Assembly (NCBI GenBank): GCA_022841825.1
Contig: JALHQT010000002.1
Span: 1 to 64,000, forward strand
DNA: 64,000 bases
Direction of reading: 5' to 3'
From: Anaerolineae bacterium
GTDB taxonomy: Bacteria; Chloroflexota; Anaerolineae; Aggregatilineales; Phototrophicaceae
Positions within the stretch are counted from its first letter, which is position 1. Each line of letters opens with the position of its first letter. Shown here one piece after another: positions 35,734-44,858 of the stretch. The notes below the pieces were generated by a model, which was not told the DNA's origin, made no database searches, and worked only from the letters and a program-made list of their open reading frames with translations. The translations under genes were made by a program, and so were the position numbers.

Positions 35734-37269
35734 ATGTCTAAAGATCTCGTGATTGGCGTGGACAGCAGCACGACCGCCTGCAAAGCGATTGCCTGGGATC
35801 GGGCGGGCAAAGCGGTCGCGGAGGCGCGCGCCAGCTTCGACCTCATTTCCCCGCAGCCCAATTGGTACGAACAGAATGCCGACGACTGGTGGACGGCGCT
35901 GTGCAGCACGCTGCGCGATCTGGTCGCGCAGGTCGGCGGCGAGCGCATCGCCGCGCTGTGCATCACGCATCAGCGCGAGTCGTTCGTCCCTGTGGACGAG
36001 GCGTGCCGACCGCTGCGCAACGCAATCCTGTGGGTGGACGACCGCTGCGTGCCGCAGGTCGCCGAAATCGACCGCCGCTTTGGCTCCGACGCGATCCAGG
36101 AGCTGACGGGCAAGGGACCTTCGACCAAGCAGTCGCTGCCGGAATTCCTCTGGCTGCAAACCCATGAACCGGATGTCCTCAAGCGCGCCTACAAGATCCT
36201 CGACGTTCACGCATTCCTCGTCAAGCGCTTGACCGGGCGCTGGGTGACCAGCACCGCCTGCGCCGACCCGATGGGCGTGCTGGACATGCGCGGCAACACC
36301 TGGGCGACCGACCTGATCGCGCAGATCGGCTTGTCGGTCGAGCAGTTCGCCGAGCTGATGCCGCCGGGCGCGATCATGGGCGAGGTGACGGCGGAAGCGG
36401 CGGCGCTGACTGGGCTGCCTGCGGGCGTGCCGGTCGTGGCGGGCGCGGGAGATGGTCAGTCGGCGGGGTTGGGCGCGAACATCACACAGCCCGGCAAGGC
36501 GTATCTCAACCTGGGGACGGCGATGGTCTCCGGCGCGCACCTGGAGCACTATGCCGCCGACCGCGCCTTTCGCACGCTCTGCTCGCCGCTGGCGGGCGCG
36601 TATGTCGCCGAAGAAGTGTTGGGCGGCGGCACGTTCACGGTCACCTGGTTCGTCGATAACTTCGGTCCCGATATGCGCGGTGTGGGACTGCCCGTCTCGC
36701 GCGAGGAGGTGCTGGAACTGGCGGCGAGCAAGCTGCCGCCGGGGTCGCTGGGCTTGATGCTGGTGCCTTACTGGAACGGCGTCATGCCGCCCTACTGGGA
36801 TGCCGCCGCGACCGGGATCACCGTGGGCTGGACGGGCGCGCACCGCCGCGAGCATTTCTATCGCGCTATCATGGAAGGCATCGCCTACGAACACCGCCTG
36901 ACGATGGACGGCGTGGCGCGCGCGACGGGCACGCCGCTGGACGAATTCATCCTGATGGGCGGCGGCTCCAAGAGCGCCTTGTGGTGCCAGATCGTCGCGG
37001 ACATCCACAACACGATGGTGACCCGCGCCAGCACGACCGAGGCGACCAACCTGGGCGCGGGCATTCTGGCGGCGTTCGCGGCGGGCTGGTATGCCAGCGT
37101 GCGCGAGGCGGCGGAGGCCATGACGCAGCATGGGAAAAGCTTCCTGCCGAACGACAAGACGCATGTCATTTACGACCGTCTGTACCGCGAGGTCTATGTG
37201 GAGTTGTTCCCGGCGCTGCAAAAGTCGCTGGATAAGTTGAATGCGTTGACGTATGGGGGAGCGAGTTAG
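35734..37269 (+). CDS. FGGY-family sugar kinase (xylulokinase-like)
   Basis: 511 residues. The N-terminal ATPase motif is VIGVDSSTTACKAIAWD, with the catalytic-site segment WVDDRCVPQ and CADPMGVLDMRGN. The C-terminal FGGY signature region includes ILMGGGSKSALWCQIVADI. It phosphorylates a pentulose, hexulose or polyol taken up by the upstream importer. The stop codon lies inside the first unit of an 8-bp-periodic array. Its exact substrate (xylulose, ribulose or another) cannot be assigned. Confidence 0.9.
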   Translation: MSKDLVIGVDSSTTACKAIAWDRAGKAVAEARASFDLISPQPNWYEQNADDWWTALCSTLRDLVAQVGGERIAALCITHQRESFVPVDEACRPLRNAILWVDDRCVPQVAEIDRRFGSDAIQELTGKGPSTKQSLPEFLWLQTHEPDVLKRAYKILDVHAFLVKRLTGRWVTSTACADPMGVLDMRGNTWATDLIAQIGLSVEQFAELMPPGAIMGEVTAEAAALTGLPAGVPVVAGAGDGQSAGLGANITQPGKAYLNLGTAMVSGAHLEHYAADRAFRTLCSPLAGAYVAEEVLGGGTFTVTWFVDNFGPDMRGVGLPVSREEVLELAASKLPPGSLGLMLVPYWNGVMPPYWDAAATGITVGWTGAHRREHFYRAIMEGIAYEHRLTMDGVARATGTPLDEFILMGGGSKSALWCQIVADIHNTMVTRASTTEATNLGAGILAAFAAGWYASVREAAEAMTQHGKSFLPNDKTHVIYDRLYREVYVELFPALQKSLDKLNALTYGGAS

Positions 37270-37447
37270 CTCGATAGCTTTATAGCTGGATAGCAAATTA
37301 GCAAGGAAGCGAATTAGCTCGATAGCCTGATAGCTGGATAGCAAATTAGCGAGGAAGCGGAGAAGCAAGGAAGCTGATTGGCTTCAAAAGCTAGCGAGCT
37401 ATCCAGCTAGCGAGCTATCCAGCTAATCTGCTAATTCGCTAATTCGC
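37266..37447. repeat. 8-bp-periodic array with central inversion
   Basis: On the plus strand, AGC recurs every 8 bases for 14 successive units (AGCTCGAT, AGCTTTAT, AGCTGGAT, AGCAAATT, AGCAAGGA, AGCGAATT and so on). After a short junction near 37380, AGC/GC keeps the 8-base spacing while the units now read as the same octamers on the minus strand (AGCTGGAT, AGCGAATT). The array overlaps the kinase stop codon and ends before the ribosome site of the rpiB gene. It can fold into a long imperfect hairpin. No protein or CRISPR structure fits. Confidence 0.8.
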
Positions 37448-37468
37448 TCACGAATAAGGAGTGACACC

Positions 37469-37927
37469 ATGAAAGTTGCGATTGGCTGTGACGAAGCGGG
37501 GCTGCCGCTGTTGGACATCATCCGCGAGCAGTTGAAAGAGAAGCATATCGAGGTGCAGGACTTCGGCGTGCACAACGCCGACCCGGTCGATTACCCGGAC
37601 ATTGGGGAGGCGGTGGCGGAGGCGGTCGCCAGCGGCGCGGCGGAGCGCGGCATCCTGGTCTGCGGCACGGGCATCGGCATGTCGATCACGGCGAACAAGG
37701 TGCCGGGGGTGCGTGCGGCGCTCTGCCACGACACCTATTCCGCCGAGCGCGCCCGCAAGAGCAACGACGCCCAGGTGATTACGATGGGCGCGCGCGTGAT
37801 CGGGTCGGAACTGGCGAAGTCGATCATCGAGACGTGGCTCAACGCGGAATTCGCGGGTGGGCGTTCGGCGCCAAAGGTCGAGAAGATGAACGCGGTGGAC
37901 GAGAAATACCGTCATCAAGGCAGTTAA
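37469..37927 (+). CDS. rpiB: RpiB/LacA/LacB-family sugar-phosphate isomerase
   Basis: 152 residues. The N-terminal IGCDEAGLPLLDII fold, the catalytic-loop LVCGTGIGMSITANKVPGVR, and CHDTYSAERARKSNDAQVI are all as in ribose-5-phosphate isomerase B. It interconverts aldose and ketose phosphates. The active-site Cys is in the CGTGIG loop. The ribosome site AAGGAG lies eight bases before the ATG, after the octamer array. The operon position suggests work with the FGGY kinase on the same sugar. Confidence 0.9.
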   Translation: MKVAIGCDEAGLPLLDIIREQLKEKHIEVQDFGVHNADPVDYPDIGEAVAEAVASGAAERGILVCGTGIGMSITANKVPGVRAALCHDTYSAERARKSNDAQVITMGARVIGSELAKSIIETWLNAEFAGGRSAPKVEKMNAVDEKYRHQGS

Positions 37928-38027
37928 ATCGTGGATACCCAAGACACGGACGGAGGAATTGAAACACGGAGGCACGACGGGACGAAGGTTCACGAAGGAC
38001 TGGATCGTCGATGGGTGCTCCGTGTTC

Positions 38028-38092
38028 CACCGTTTACTCTGTGCCTTCGTGTTGAAAACTTCTGCGCGTCCTTCGCGCCTTCGCGCTTCCAT
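38028..38092. repeat. Interspersed repeat (CGCGTCCTTCGCGCCTTCGCG type)
   Basis: GCGTCCTTCGCGCCTTCGCG and neighbours match the inverted repeat pieces at 10268-10310 and 41026-41100. The gap 37928-38103 contains this repeat and a GGAGGCACGACGGGACGAAG piece of the same family; nothing else was recognised. Confidence 0.5.
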
Positions 38093-38103
38093 GCGAGTGC
38101 ATC

Positions 38104-39066
38104 ATGAACACGCATTTCCGCAGCCGCGATGATTTGCTGACGCGCGTCGCCGCGCTGTACTACGAGCACGACTACAGCCAGCAGCAGATCGCCGATAAGC
38201 TCAATATCTCGCGTTCGAACATCTCGCGGATGTTGAAAGAGGCGAAAGAAAAAGGGCTGGTCGTCATCCGCATCCTGCATCGCATCCCACACTCGACGGT
38301 GCTGGAACAGGCGCTGACCGAACGCTTCGGACTCAAACGTGCGTTGGTGGTCGATCTTCCCGGCAAGCTGTACGAGGAGCAGCTTGCGGGTGCGGGGCAG
38401 CTTGCGGCGTGGCATCTCGAAGAAATCCTCCAACCACAAAGTGTGATCGCCATCTCGTGGGGCAATGGGGTCGCCTCAGCGGTCAGCGCCATCGGTCCGC
38501 TTTCGCATCTGCGCGTCGATGTCGTCCAGATGATCGGCAGCCTGGGCAACATCGCCTCGGTGATCGACGGTCCAGAGCTGGCGCGGCGGCTCTCACTCAA
38601 GCTGGGTGGCAGCTACCACTATCTGCACGCGCCGCTTTTCCTCACCAACAGCGTCACCCGCGATGGACTCATGGAGCAGTCCACGATTGTCGAAACGCTT
38701 CAGCTTGCCCGCGAGGCGCAGGTCGCGCTGGTGGGCGTCGGCACGACCGCGCCGGGCGCGTCGAGCTTCCTGCGCGCGGGGCATCTAACCGAGGCGCAGG
38801 TGGGCGAACTGCGGGCGCAGGGCATCGTCGCGGAGACGGCGGGCTGGCACCTCGACGTGCAGGGCAATGCGGATTACGACATCAACCGCCGCGTGCTGGC
38901 GCTGCCGCTGCCGGATCTCAAGCGCATCCCGGATATCGTGGCGGTGGCTTGCGGCGCGGCGAAGACCGCCTCGATCCTCGGCGTGCTGCGCGGCGGCTAT
39001 GCCAACGTGCTGGCGACCGACGCGGCGACCGCCCAGGGCGTGCTGGAGGCAGCGGAGGGAACGTAG
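38104..39066 (+). CDS. SorC/DeoR-type sugar-binding transcriptional regulator
   Basis: 320 residues. The N-terminal HTH is YYEHDYSQQQIADKLNISRS followed by NISRMLKEAKEKGLV. The C-terminal SorC sugar-binding domain includes VIAISWGNGVASAV, GVGTTAPGAS and DINRRVLALPLPDLKRI, with ACGAAKTASILGVLRGG near the end. It is probably controlled by a phosphorylated sugar produced by the FGGY kinase or RpiB. It lies downstream of those genes in the same direction and is the likely regulator of the importer operon. Confidence 0.9.
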   Translation: MNTHFRSRDDLLTRVAALYYEHDYSQQQIADKLNISRSNISRMLKEAKEKGLVVIRILHRIPHSTVLEQALTERFGLKRALVVDLPGKLYEEQLAGAGQLAAWHLEEILQPQSVIAISWGNGVASAVSAIGPLSHLRVDVVQMIGSLGNIASVIDGPELARRLSLKLGGSYHYLHAPLFLTNSVTRDGLMEQSTIVETLQLAREAQVALVGVGTTAPGASSFLRAGHLTEAQVGELRAQGIVAETAGWHLDVQGNADYDINRRVLALPLPDLKRIPDIVAVACGAAKTASILGVLRGGYANVLATDAATAQGVLEAAEGT

Positions 39067-39186
39067 TCGGCTGTTGACTCCATGGCGAATGAACGCTCGG
39101 CGCGATAGTCCTCGCGGCGAACGACGACGCCAGAGTGCAGGTCAGGTGGGGGTGCATTCGGAAATGGAGGCGGATGCGAATTCCGC

Positions 39187-39367
39187 CACCAGGGGTTGAA
39201 AACCCCTGGCTACAAGTTGCGGCGGGAAGCCACCTGAAGGTGGCTCCGACCCGCCGCTGGAACTCACGACAGGCTGCGCACGATGACTTTCCCGGCGGGT
39301 CAGAGCGGGTTTCAACCCGCTTCCCGCCGGAACATTGTAGCCGGGCGGCTTTCAGCCCCCGGCGAAG
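39187..39367. repeat. Two hairpin repeat units, opposite orientations
   Basis: 39187-39258 (CCAGGGGTTGAAAACCCCTGG, AGCCACCTGAAGGTGGCT in a GCGGCGGG frame) is the inverted copy of 12445-12517. 39290-39367 is a related unit in the opposite order, with AGCGGGTTTCAACCCGCT inside GGCGGG...CCCGCC and CCGGGCGGCTTTCAGCCCCC. No gene was seen in 39067-39486. Confidence 0.7.
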
Positions 39368-39486
39368 CGGTTCACCCCAAACTCCGAATGCACCCGTCAG
39401 GTGGCGGGGGGGTCCCCCTCGCCGATGGGACATGTGTTACACTCTCCTCATCACTGTCGATTGTCTTATCATGATGAGCCGCACTC

Positions 39487-39954
39487 ATGACCATCCTGCC
39501 GCATGTCGATGCCCCGATCCATCTGCTCGCCCATTTTGCTGAGGCGTACCCGGAGAGCGCGTCCGAATTCACGCTTGGCGTGCCGGGTCGCCTGCTGTGG
39601 GTAGCGGGCAACCGCCGCCGTGATCGCCAGTTTCGGCTGGCGTCTGTTGAACTGGGCGCGCGTACGACGCTCACCTACCAGAGCGCCAAGCTGCGCCAGA
39701 CGGTGATGCACCGCCCGCTGCCCGCCTGGGCGCTTTACGCGGGGGCGATGGCGGTCTACCTGGCGGAAAAGGGCGTGGACTGCGGCGGCTTCAACATCGT
39801 CATCGCGGGCGACGAGAGCAGCGGTCCCCGCTATCGTTATGCGCTGGGCGCGGCGTTCGGCGCGGCGTACTATCACACGGCAGGCATCCTCTTCAGCGAG
39901 ACCATCCTGCTGGACGATCTGGAACATGCGCGTCGTGCATTTGGGGGGGAGTAG
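39487..39954 (+). CDS. Degenerate galactokinase/GHMP-kinase N-terminal-like protein
   Basis: 155 residues. The layout echoes the N-terminal half of galactokinase. LGVPGRLLWVAGNRR stands where APGRVNLIGEHTD is expected. LPAWALYAGAMAVYL, then GGFNIVIAGDESSGPRYRYA, stand where the GLSSSAA phosphate-binding loop follows in true kinases. The loop and the catalytic Glu/Asp are not present, and the C-terminal half is missing, so activity is doubtful. The likeness is by eye only. It lies four bases before the next gene. Confidence 0.55.
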   Translation: MTILPHVDAPIHLLAHFAEAYPESASEFTLGVPGRLLWVAGNRRRDRQFRLASVELGARTTLTYQSAKLRQTVMHRPLPAWALYAGAMAVYLAEKGVDCGGFNIVIAGDESSGPRYRYALGAAFGAAYYHTAGILFSETILLDDLEHARRAFGGE

Positions 39955-39957
39955 TCC

Positions 39958-40278
39958 GTGGTCAAGTTCTCCATCCTGTTCCGCAAGCCGGACGATCTGG
40001 AAGCATTTGAGAACATCTATCAGGATTTCCTGGCGCTGATCGAACGAATGCCGAATGTCAGGCGGCGGCAGGCGAACACCGTGCTGGGCAGCCCCTTTGG
40101 TGAATCGCCCTACTACCGCATCCTGGAAGTCTATTTCGACGATTACGCGATTCTGAACACGTCGCTGCTTTCGCCCGCGGGGCAGGAAGCCGGCGGCGAA
40201 CTGCGCAGATTGCATCCGGGGAGTTTCGAGATGTTTTTCGCCGATGTCTATGAAGAAGACGGCGGCAGGACAGCATAG
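39958..40278 (+). CDS. EthD-like small protein
   Basis: 106 residues. MVKFSILFRKPDDLEAFENI followed by RRRQANTVLGSPFG has the ferredoxin-like pattern of EthD/dimeric alpha-beta barrel proteins. It ends in a hydrophilic tail. A GTG start follows the preceding stop by three bases, so it is coupled with the galactokinase-like gene. The function is unknown; EthD proteins assist some degradation enzymes. Confidence 0.75.
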   Translation: MVKFSILFRKPDDLEAFENIYQDFLALIERMPNVRRRQANTVLGSPFGESPYYRILEVYFDDYAILNTSLLSPAGQEAGGELRRLHPGSFEMFFADVYEEDGGRTA

Positions 40279-40308
40279 TCTGGATCAGGCATGACATAGG
40301 GGGATTTC

Positions 40309-40893
40309 GTGAAGGCACTGATCGACCGTATCCGCGCGGAAGGGCGCAATCTGGGCAAGGGCATTCTCAAGATCGACAGCATTCTCAACCACCAGATCGA
40401 TCCCCATCTGATGTTCGCGATGGGCGAGGAGATGGCGCGGCTGTTCGCCGGGGTCAAGATCGATCGTATTCTGACGGTCGAAATCAGCGGGATCGCGCCC
40501 GCGCTGACGACCGGCTATGCGCTGGGTGTCCCGGTCGTCTATGCGCGCAAGATCAAGCCGATTACGATGGCGGGCGCGGTGTTCATGGAGACTGCGCCCA
40601 GCCATACCAAGGGCGGCGAGACCAACCTCCTCGTCTCGACCGAATTTCTCAAGCCCCATCAGAACATCCTGATCATCGATGACTTTCTGGCGACAGGGCA
40701 GACGCTGCTGGCACTGGCGCGCATCGTCGCCAGCGCGGAGTGTAGGCTGACAGGCGTTGGGGTGGTGGTCGAGAAGTCGTTCGAGAATGGGCGGGCGGTG
40801 ATGCACGAAGCTGGTTACGCCCATATTCCCATCCACGCACTGGCGACGATCACCAGCATGGATGACCACCACATCATCGTCGCCGATGCTTGA
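40309..40893 (+). CDS. xpt: Xanthine phosphoribosyltransferase
   Basis: 194 residues. The PRPP-binding motif LIIDDFLATGQTLLAL and the N-terminal RNLGKGILKIDSILNHQIDP are characteristic of Xpt. It converts xanthine and PRPP to XMP in purine salvage. A GTG with GGGGGAT upstream is the start; no better site was seen. XMP is the substrate of GuaA, encoded 1.5 kb downstream on the same strand. Confidence 0.9.
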   Translation: MKALIDRIRAEGRNLGKGILKIDSILNHQIDPHLMFAMGEEMARLFAGVKIDRILTVEISGIAPALTTGYALGVPVVYARKIKPITMAGAVFMETAPSHTKGGETNLLVSTEFLKPHQNILIIDDFLATGQTLLALARIVASAECRLTGVGVVVEKSFENGRAVMHEAGYAHIPIHALATITSMDDHHIIVADA

Positions 40894-41025
40894 GAATATC
40901 CAGATGCAACCGCGAAGTCGCGATGGACGCGACGCTGCGAGCTGGGATTGCTGATCAACTTTAACGTTCCACTCTTGAAGAAAGGTGTCCGCCGAGTCAT
41001 TCTGTCTAAGCATTATCAGGAGAAC

Positions 41026-41100
41026 TAACCGCAAAGACGCAGAGGGCGCGAAGATAAAGAAACTGCTCTTCGCGTCCTTCGTGCCTTCGCGGTTCATAGG
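41026..41100. repeat. Inverted repeat AACCGCAAAGACGCAGAGGG / CCTTCGTGCCTTCGCGGTT
   Basis: The two ends form a near-perfect inverted repeat of about 74 bases, interrupted by GATAAAGAAACTGCTC. The same family is at 10268-10310 and 38028-38092. It lies just before the MFS gene; no gene is seen in 40894-41125. Confidence 0.6.
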
Positions 41101-41125
41101 AATTGCCAATCTTCATCAGGTGATC

Positions 41126-42427
41126 ATGGCTAATGTGTTTGCAGCATTGGGGAGCGCGTTCTCCCCACTTCGGCTGCCCAATTTCCGTCTCTACATCACC
41201 TCGCAGCTCATCTCGAATGTCGGCACCTTCTTGCAGGTGACTGCGCAGTCATGGGTTGTCTGGTCGCTGACAGGCTCCAGCGCTGCCAACGGGACGGTCG
41301 CGCTGCTCAATGGGCTGCCGCTGCTCCTGCTCACCCCTTGGGTCGGCGCATGGGTGGATCGGCTGGATCGGCGCAAGCTGTTGACCGCGACCCAGATCGG
41401 CATGATGATCGTCGCTTTCATCCTGGCGACCCTTGTGCAAAGCAACACTGTGCAGCTCTGGCATGTCCTGGTGCTATCCGGTGTGTTGGGCATCATCTCG
41501 ACCTTCGATCTGACGGCGCACCAGACCTTCCTGGGCGATCTTGCCGGGATGAGCGAGGTGCGCAAAGCCGTCAACATGAATGGCATGGTCTTGCAGGGCA
41601 GTCGTATGTTCGGCTCGGTGGCTGCGGGATGGATCATCGCGCAGATGGGTCCTGCGACCGCCTTCTGGATCAACGGCTTCAGCTTCATCTCCGTCATCAT
41701 CGGTTTGTCACTCATCCGCGTCGCCAACGCCTCGCGTTCCGATCATGAACATAAATCACCGCTCTCGCAGATGGGCGATGCCCTCCGTTTCCTGCGCACG
41801 CAGCCTCGGATGCAGGATATGTACATGTTCACCGCCGTTATCACCTCCTGCTTCTGGTCGATCCCTCTCGCGCTGCTGCCCGCCTATGCCGACCGTGTGT
41901 TGGGCGGCGATGCTGCTGTCTACAGCGGGCTGCAAGGGGCGTCCGGCTTGGGCGCGCTGCTCACGCTCCTCTTCATCGTGCCGATCACGGGGACAATGAA
42001 GCGTGGTGGGGTGGTGATGGTCGGTGCGCTGCTGGTGACAGGTAGTGCTATCCTCTTGTTGGGACTGTCGCGCTCTCTCCCACTTTCGATGCTGGCGGTT
42101 GGCGTCGCAATTTCGGGGTCGCCGATCATCTTCACAATGGCAATGGGCTTGACACAGCTCATGACGCCGATGGAGATGCGCGGGCGGCTAATCAGCCTTG
42201 CGACGATGATCGGGCTGGGTGTGCAGCCGTTCGCCGCCCTGCTCATGGGCGGGGTGGGTCAGGTCATCGGCGTGGAAAACGCCATCCTCATCAATGGAAC
42301 GATGTGCATTTTAGCGGCTATCGGGCTGGTGCTGACGCGGCGTGGTTTATGGTCGTGGCAGGTCGTCTCCCCACCGCAGACCTCATCCCTTCCCGATCCC
42401 GCGCCTATCCCAACTGGAGCAGACTAG
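41126..42427 (+). CDS. MFS transporter (EntS-like exporter)
   Basis: 433 residues, about 12 hydrophobic segments. The family motif is visible at [18 protein letters not shown] between helices 2 and 3. The ATG giving [12 protein letters not shown] follows the interspersed repeat. It is a proton-linked exporter of unknown substrate, possibly drug or siderophore. Its stop is one base from the guaA start, so the two are probably co-transcribed; with xpt upstream it could move purine-related compounds, but this is only inference. Confidence 0.9.
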   Translation: MANVFAALGSAFSPLRLPNFRLYITSQLISNVGTFLQVTAQSWVVWSLTGSSAANGTVALLNGLPLLLLTPWVGAWVDRLDRRKLLTATQIGMMIVAFILATLVQSNTVQLWHVLVLSGVLGIISTFDLTAHQTFLGDLAGMSEVRKAVNMNGMVLQGSRMFGSVAAGWIIAQMGPATAFWINGFSFISVIIGLSLIRVANASRSDHEHKSPLSQMGDALRFLRTQPRMQDMYMFTAVITSCFWSIPLALLPAYADRVLGGDAAVYSGLQGASGLGALLTLLFIVPITGTMKRGGVVMVGALLVTGSAILLLGLSRSLPLSMLAVGVAISGSPIIFTMAMGLTQLMTPMEMRGRLISLATMIGLGVQPFAALLMGGVGQVIGVENAILINGTMCILAAIGLVLTRRGLWSWQVVSPPQTSSLPDPAPIPTGAD

Positions 42428-42428
42428 C

Positions 42429-44015
42429 GTGACTGACCCCCGACATGGTGGCATCGCCATCCTCGACTTCGGCTCGCAGTACACCCAGCTCATCGCCCGC
42501 CGCGTGCGCGAGCAGGGCGTGTATGCCGAGGTCTTCCCGCATGACGCCGACGAGGCGACCGTCCTTCGTCACGCGCCGCGCGGCATCATCCTCTCCGGTG
42601 GACCCAACAGCATCTATGAAGACGGCGCGCCACAGATTCCAGAGTGGTGGAGGCGGGGAGTCCATTCACCTGCAGCGGACGCCATAAAGGGCGTCCCTAC
42701 ACTCGGCATATGCTATGGGATGCAGGCGCTGACGCACGCGCTCGGCGGTGTCGTCGCGCCCTCGCAGGAACGCGAATATGGGCAGGCGGAGCTGCATCGT
42801 GTGGCGGCAAATCCGCTGCTGGACGGGCTGGACGAGCGCCTGACGGTCTGGATGTCGCATGGGGATCGCATCGAGCAGCCGCCGCCGGGCTTCGTCGGGC
42901 TGGCGACCAGCGGCAGCTCGCCCTACGCGGCGATGGGCGATGTGGCGCGTGGGTTGTACGGCGTGCAGTTCCATCCCGAAGTCGTGCATACGCCGCGCGG
43001 CGCGGACATCCTGCGCAACTTCCTCTTTCACATCTGCGGTTGTATCGCCGCTTGGTCGCCCGTCGCGTTCATCGAAGATGCGGTTGAGGCGATCCGCGCG
43101 CGGGTGGGCGGCGAGCGCGTCATGCTGGCGTTGAGCGGCGGCGTCGATTCGGCGGTGGCAGGTGCGCTATTACAGCGCGCCATCGGCGACCAGCTCGTCT
43201 CGGTCTTCGTCAACACGGGCTTGCTGCGCAAAGGTGAGCCGGAAGCAGTCGTCCGTGTCTTCCGTGAGGAGCGCGGCATGACTCTGCGCGCCGTCGATTC
43301 GACCGAGTTGTATCTCGATGCGCTGCGCGGCGTGACCGAGCCGGAAGCGAAGCGCAAGCTGATCGGCAAGCTTTTCATCGACGTGTTTAGCGCCGAGGCG
43401 CGGGCACTGGAGGCGCAGGGCGTGCGCTTCCTGGCGCAGGGGACGATCTACCCCGATGTGATCGAGAGCGCGCGCAGCAGCAAGTCGTCGCGCGTCATCA
43501 AGAGCCATCACAACGTCGGTGGGCTGCCGGAAGATCTGCATTTCGCGCTGGTCGAACCCCTGCGCGATCTCTTCAAGGATGAGGTGCGCAAGGTGGGTGA
43601 GGCGCTCGGCTTGCCGGAGAGCATCGTCTGGCGGCAACCGTTCCCCGGTCCTGGGCTGGCGGTGCGCTGCCTGGGAGAGATCACCTGGGAGCGGTTGAGT
43701 ACGCTGCGCGACGCGGACGCCATCTTCCTGGAGGAGCTAGAGCGCGAAGGGCTGCTGCGCAGCGAGACGGCGCAGTGCTTTGCGGTGCTGCTGCCCGTCA
43801 AAAGCGTGGGGGTGATGGGCGACAACCGGACGTATGAAGAGGTGATCGCGCTGCGCGCCGTGCAGACGGACGATTTCATGACGGCAGACTGGGCGCGTCT
43901 GCCGTACGCGCTGCTGGCGCGCGTGAGCAGCCGGATTGTCAACGAGGTGAAAGGCGTCAACCGCGTCGTCTATGACGTGACGAGCAAGCCGCCCGGTACT
44001 ATTGAATGGGAGTGA
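42429..44015 (+). CDS. guaA: GMP synthase (glutamine-hydrolysing)
   Basis: 528 residues. The class I glutamine amidotransferase domain has GICYGMQ with Cys about 95, and the His/Glu of VQFHPEV. The ATP-pyrophosphatase domain has [10 protein letters not shown], and the dimerisation domain ends in [16 protein letters not shown]. It converts XMP to GMP, the step after Xpt. A GTG start follows the MFS stop by one base. Residues about 83-91 (AADAIKGVP region) are encoded by a copy of an intergenic repeat; the distance to the catalytic Cys is about ten residues longer than in E. coli. Confidence 0.95.
   Translation: MTDPRHGGIAILDFGSQYTQLIARRVREQGVYAEVFPHDADEATVLRHAPRGIILSGGPNSIYEDGAPQIPEWWRRGVHSPAADAIKGVPTLGICYGMQALTHALGGVVAPSQEREYGQAELHRVAANPLLDGLDERLTVWMSHGDRIEQPPPGFVGLATSGSSPYAAMGDVARGLYGVQFHPEVVHTPRGADILRNFLFHICGCIAAWSPVAFIEDAVEAIRARVGGERVMLALSGGVDSAVAGALLQRAIGDQLVSVFVNTGLLRKGEPEAVVRVFREERGMTLRAVDSTELYLDALRGVTEPEAKRKLIGKLFIDVFSAEARALEAQGVRFLAQGTIYPDVIESARSSKSSRVIKSHHNVGGLPEDLHFALVEPLRDLFKDEVRKVGEALGLPESIVWRQPFPGPGLAVRCLGEITWERLSTLRDADAIFLEELEREGLLRSETAQCFAVLLPVKSVGVMGDNRTYEEVIALRAVQTDDFMTADWARLPYALLARVSSRIVNEVKGVNRVVYDVTSKPPGTIEWE
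42675..42701 (+). repeat. Repeat-derived 27-base insert inside guaA
   Basis: GCGGACGCCATAAAGGGCGT followed by CCCTACA matches the intergenic copy at 53644-53670 at 25 of 27 positions. It lies within the guaA reading frame, before the catalytic cysteine, and keeps the frame open. Confidence 0.75.
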
Positions 44016-44024
44016 GAAAAGACT

Positions 44025-44840
44025 ATGAACCCGATCCCCTGGCTTCACGATCTGTTCGGTGTCTCCAAGCCGATCATCGCCATGTGTCACCTGAAGGCGC
44101 TGCCGGGCGACCCCGGCTATGATGCCGCGCGCGGCATGGACACGATCATCGAGGCGGCGCGCCGCGACCTCCACGCCCTGCAAGAGGGCGGCGTGGACGC
44201 GGTCATGTTCTCCAACGAAGCGAGCCTGCCCTACCTGACGAAGGTCGAGCCGATCACGCTCGCCTGCATGGCGCGCATCATCGGCGAGCTGCGCGGCGAG
44301 ATCAAGATCCCTTATGGCGTCAATGTGCTGTGGGACCCATCGGCGTCGATTGACGTGGCGGTGGCGACCGGGGCGCAGTTCGTGCGCGAGATCTTCACGG
44401 GCGTTTATGCCAGCGACTTCGGCTTGTGGAATACCAGCGCGGGCGAGGTCGTGCGTCACCGCCGTGCGGTGCATGGCGATCATGTGCGGCTGTTCTTCAA
44501 CATCGTGCCGGAGGCGGCGGCATACCTCGCCGCCCGCGACGTGGCGGAGATCGCGCGTTCGACGGTCTTCAACGCCCGTCCGGATGCGCTGTGCGTGTCG
44601 GGGCTGACGGCGGGCGTGCCCACGTCCAGCGCCACGCTCAGAGTCGTCAAGGACGCCGTGCCGGAGACGCCGGTTTTCGCCAACACGGGCGTCAACATCG
44701 GGAACGTGGCGGAGCAGCTCGCCGTCGCCGACGGGACGATCACCGCGACGACCTTCAAGCGCGACGGCTACATCTGGAACGAGGTTGATGTGGCGCGGGT
44801 GCGGGCGTTTATGGAAAGAGTCAGGGAAGTGAGAGGCTAG
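44025..44840 (+). CDS. BtpA/SgcQ-family protein
   Basis: 271 residues, TIM-barrel-like. The family pattern MCHLKALPGDPGYDAARGMD, then EGGVDAVMFSNEASLPYL, YGVNVLWDPSASIDVAVATG and FANTGVNIGNVAEQLAVADG is clear. BtpA homologues were first linked to photosystem I stability, and SgcQ lies in a sugar operon of E. coli, so the biochemical role is unsettled. The GGGAGTGAG site lies well placed before the ATG. It follows guaA by nine bases and shares its strand; with the nearby kinase it may act on a sugar phosphate. Confidence 0.85.
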   Translation: MNPIPWLHDLFGVSKPIIAMCHLKALPGDPGYDAARGMDTIIEAARRDLHALQEGGVDAVMFSNEASLPYLTKVEPITLACMARIIGELRGEIKIPYGVNVLWDPSASIDVAVATGAQFVREIFTGVYASDFGLWNTSAGEVVRHRRAVHGDHVRLFFNIVPEAAAYLAARDVAEIARSTVFNARPDALCVSGLTAGVPTSSATLRVVKDAVPETPVFANTGVNIGNVAEQLAVADGTITATTFKRDGYIWNEVDVARVRAFMERVREVRG

Positions 44841-44858
44841 GTGGTCGCGATGTCTCTG

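Noticed and set aside
35716-37368. Minus-strand frame opposite the FGGY kinase
   Set aside because: Shadow frame that even runs into the octamer array; the kinase motifs are intact on the plus strand.
37266-37447. Considered as a CRISPR array
   Set aside because: The repeats are only 8 bases apart with no spacers of 25-40 bases and no constant repeat; the period and inversion do not fit CRISPR.
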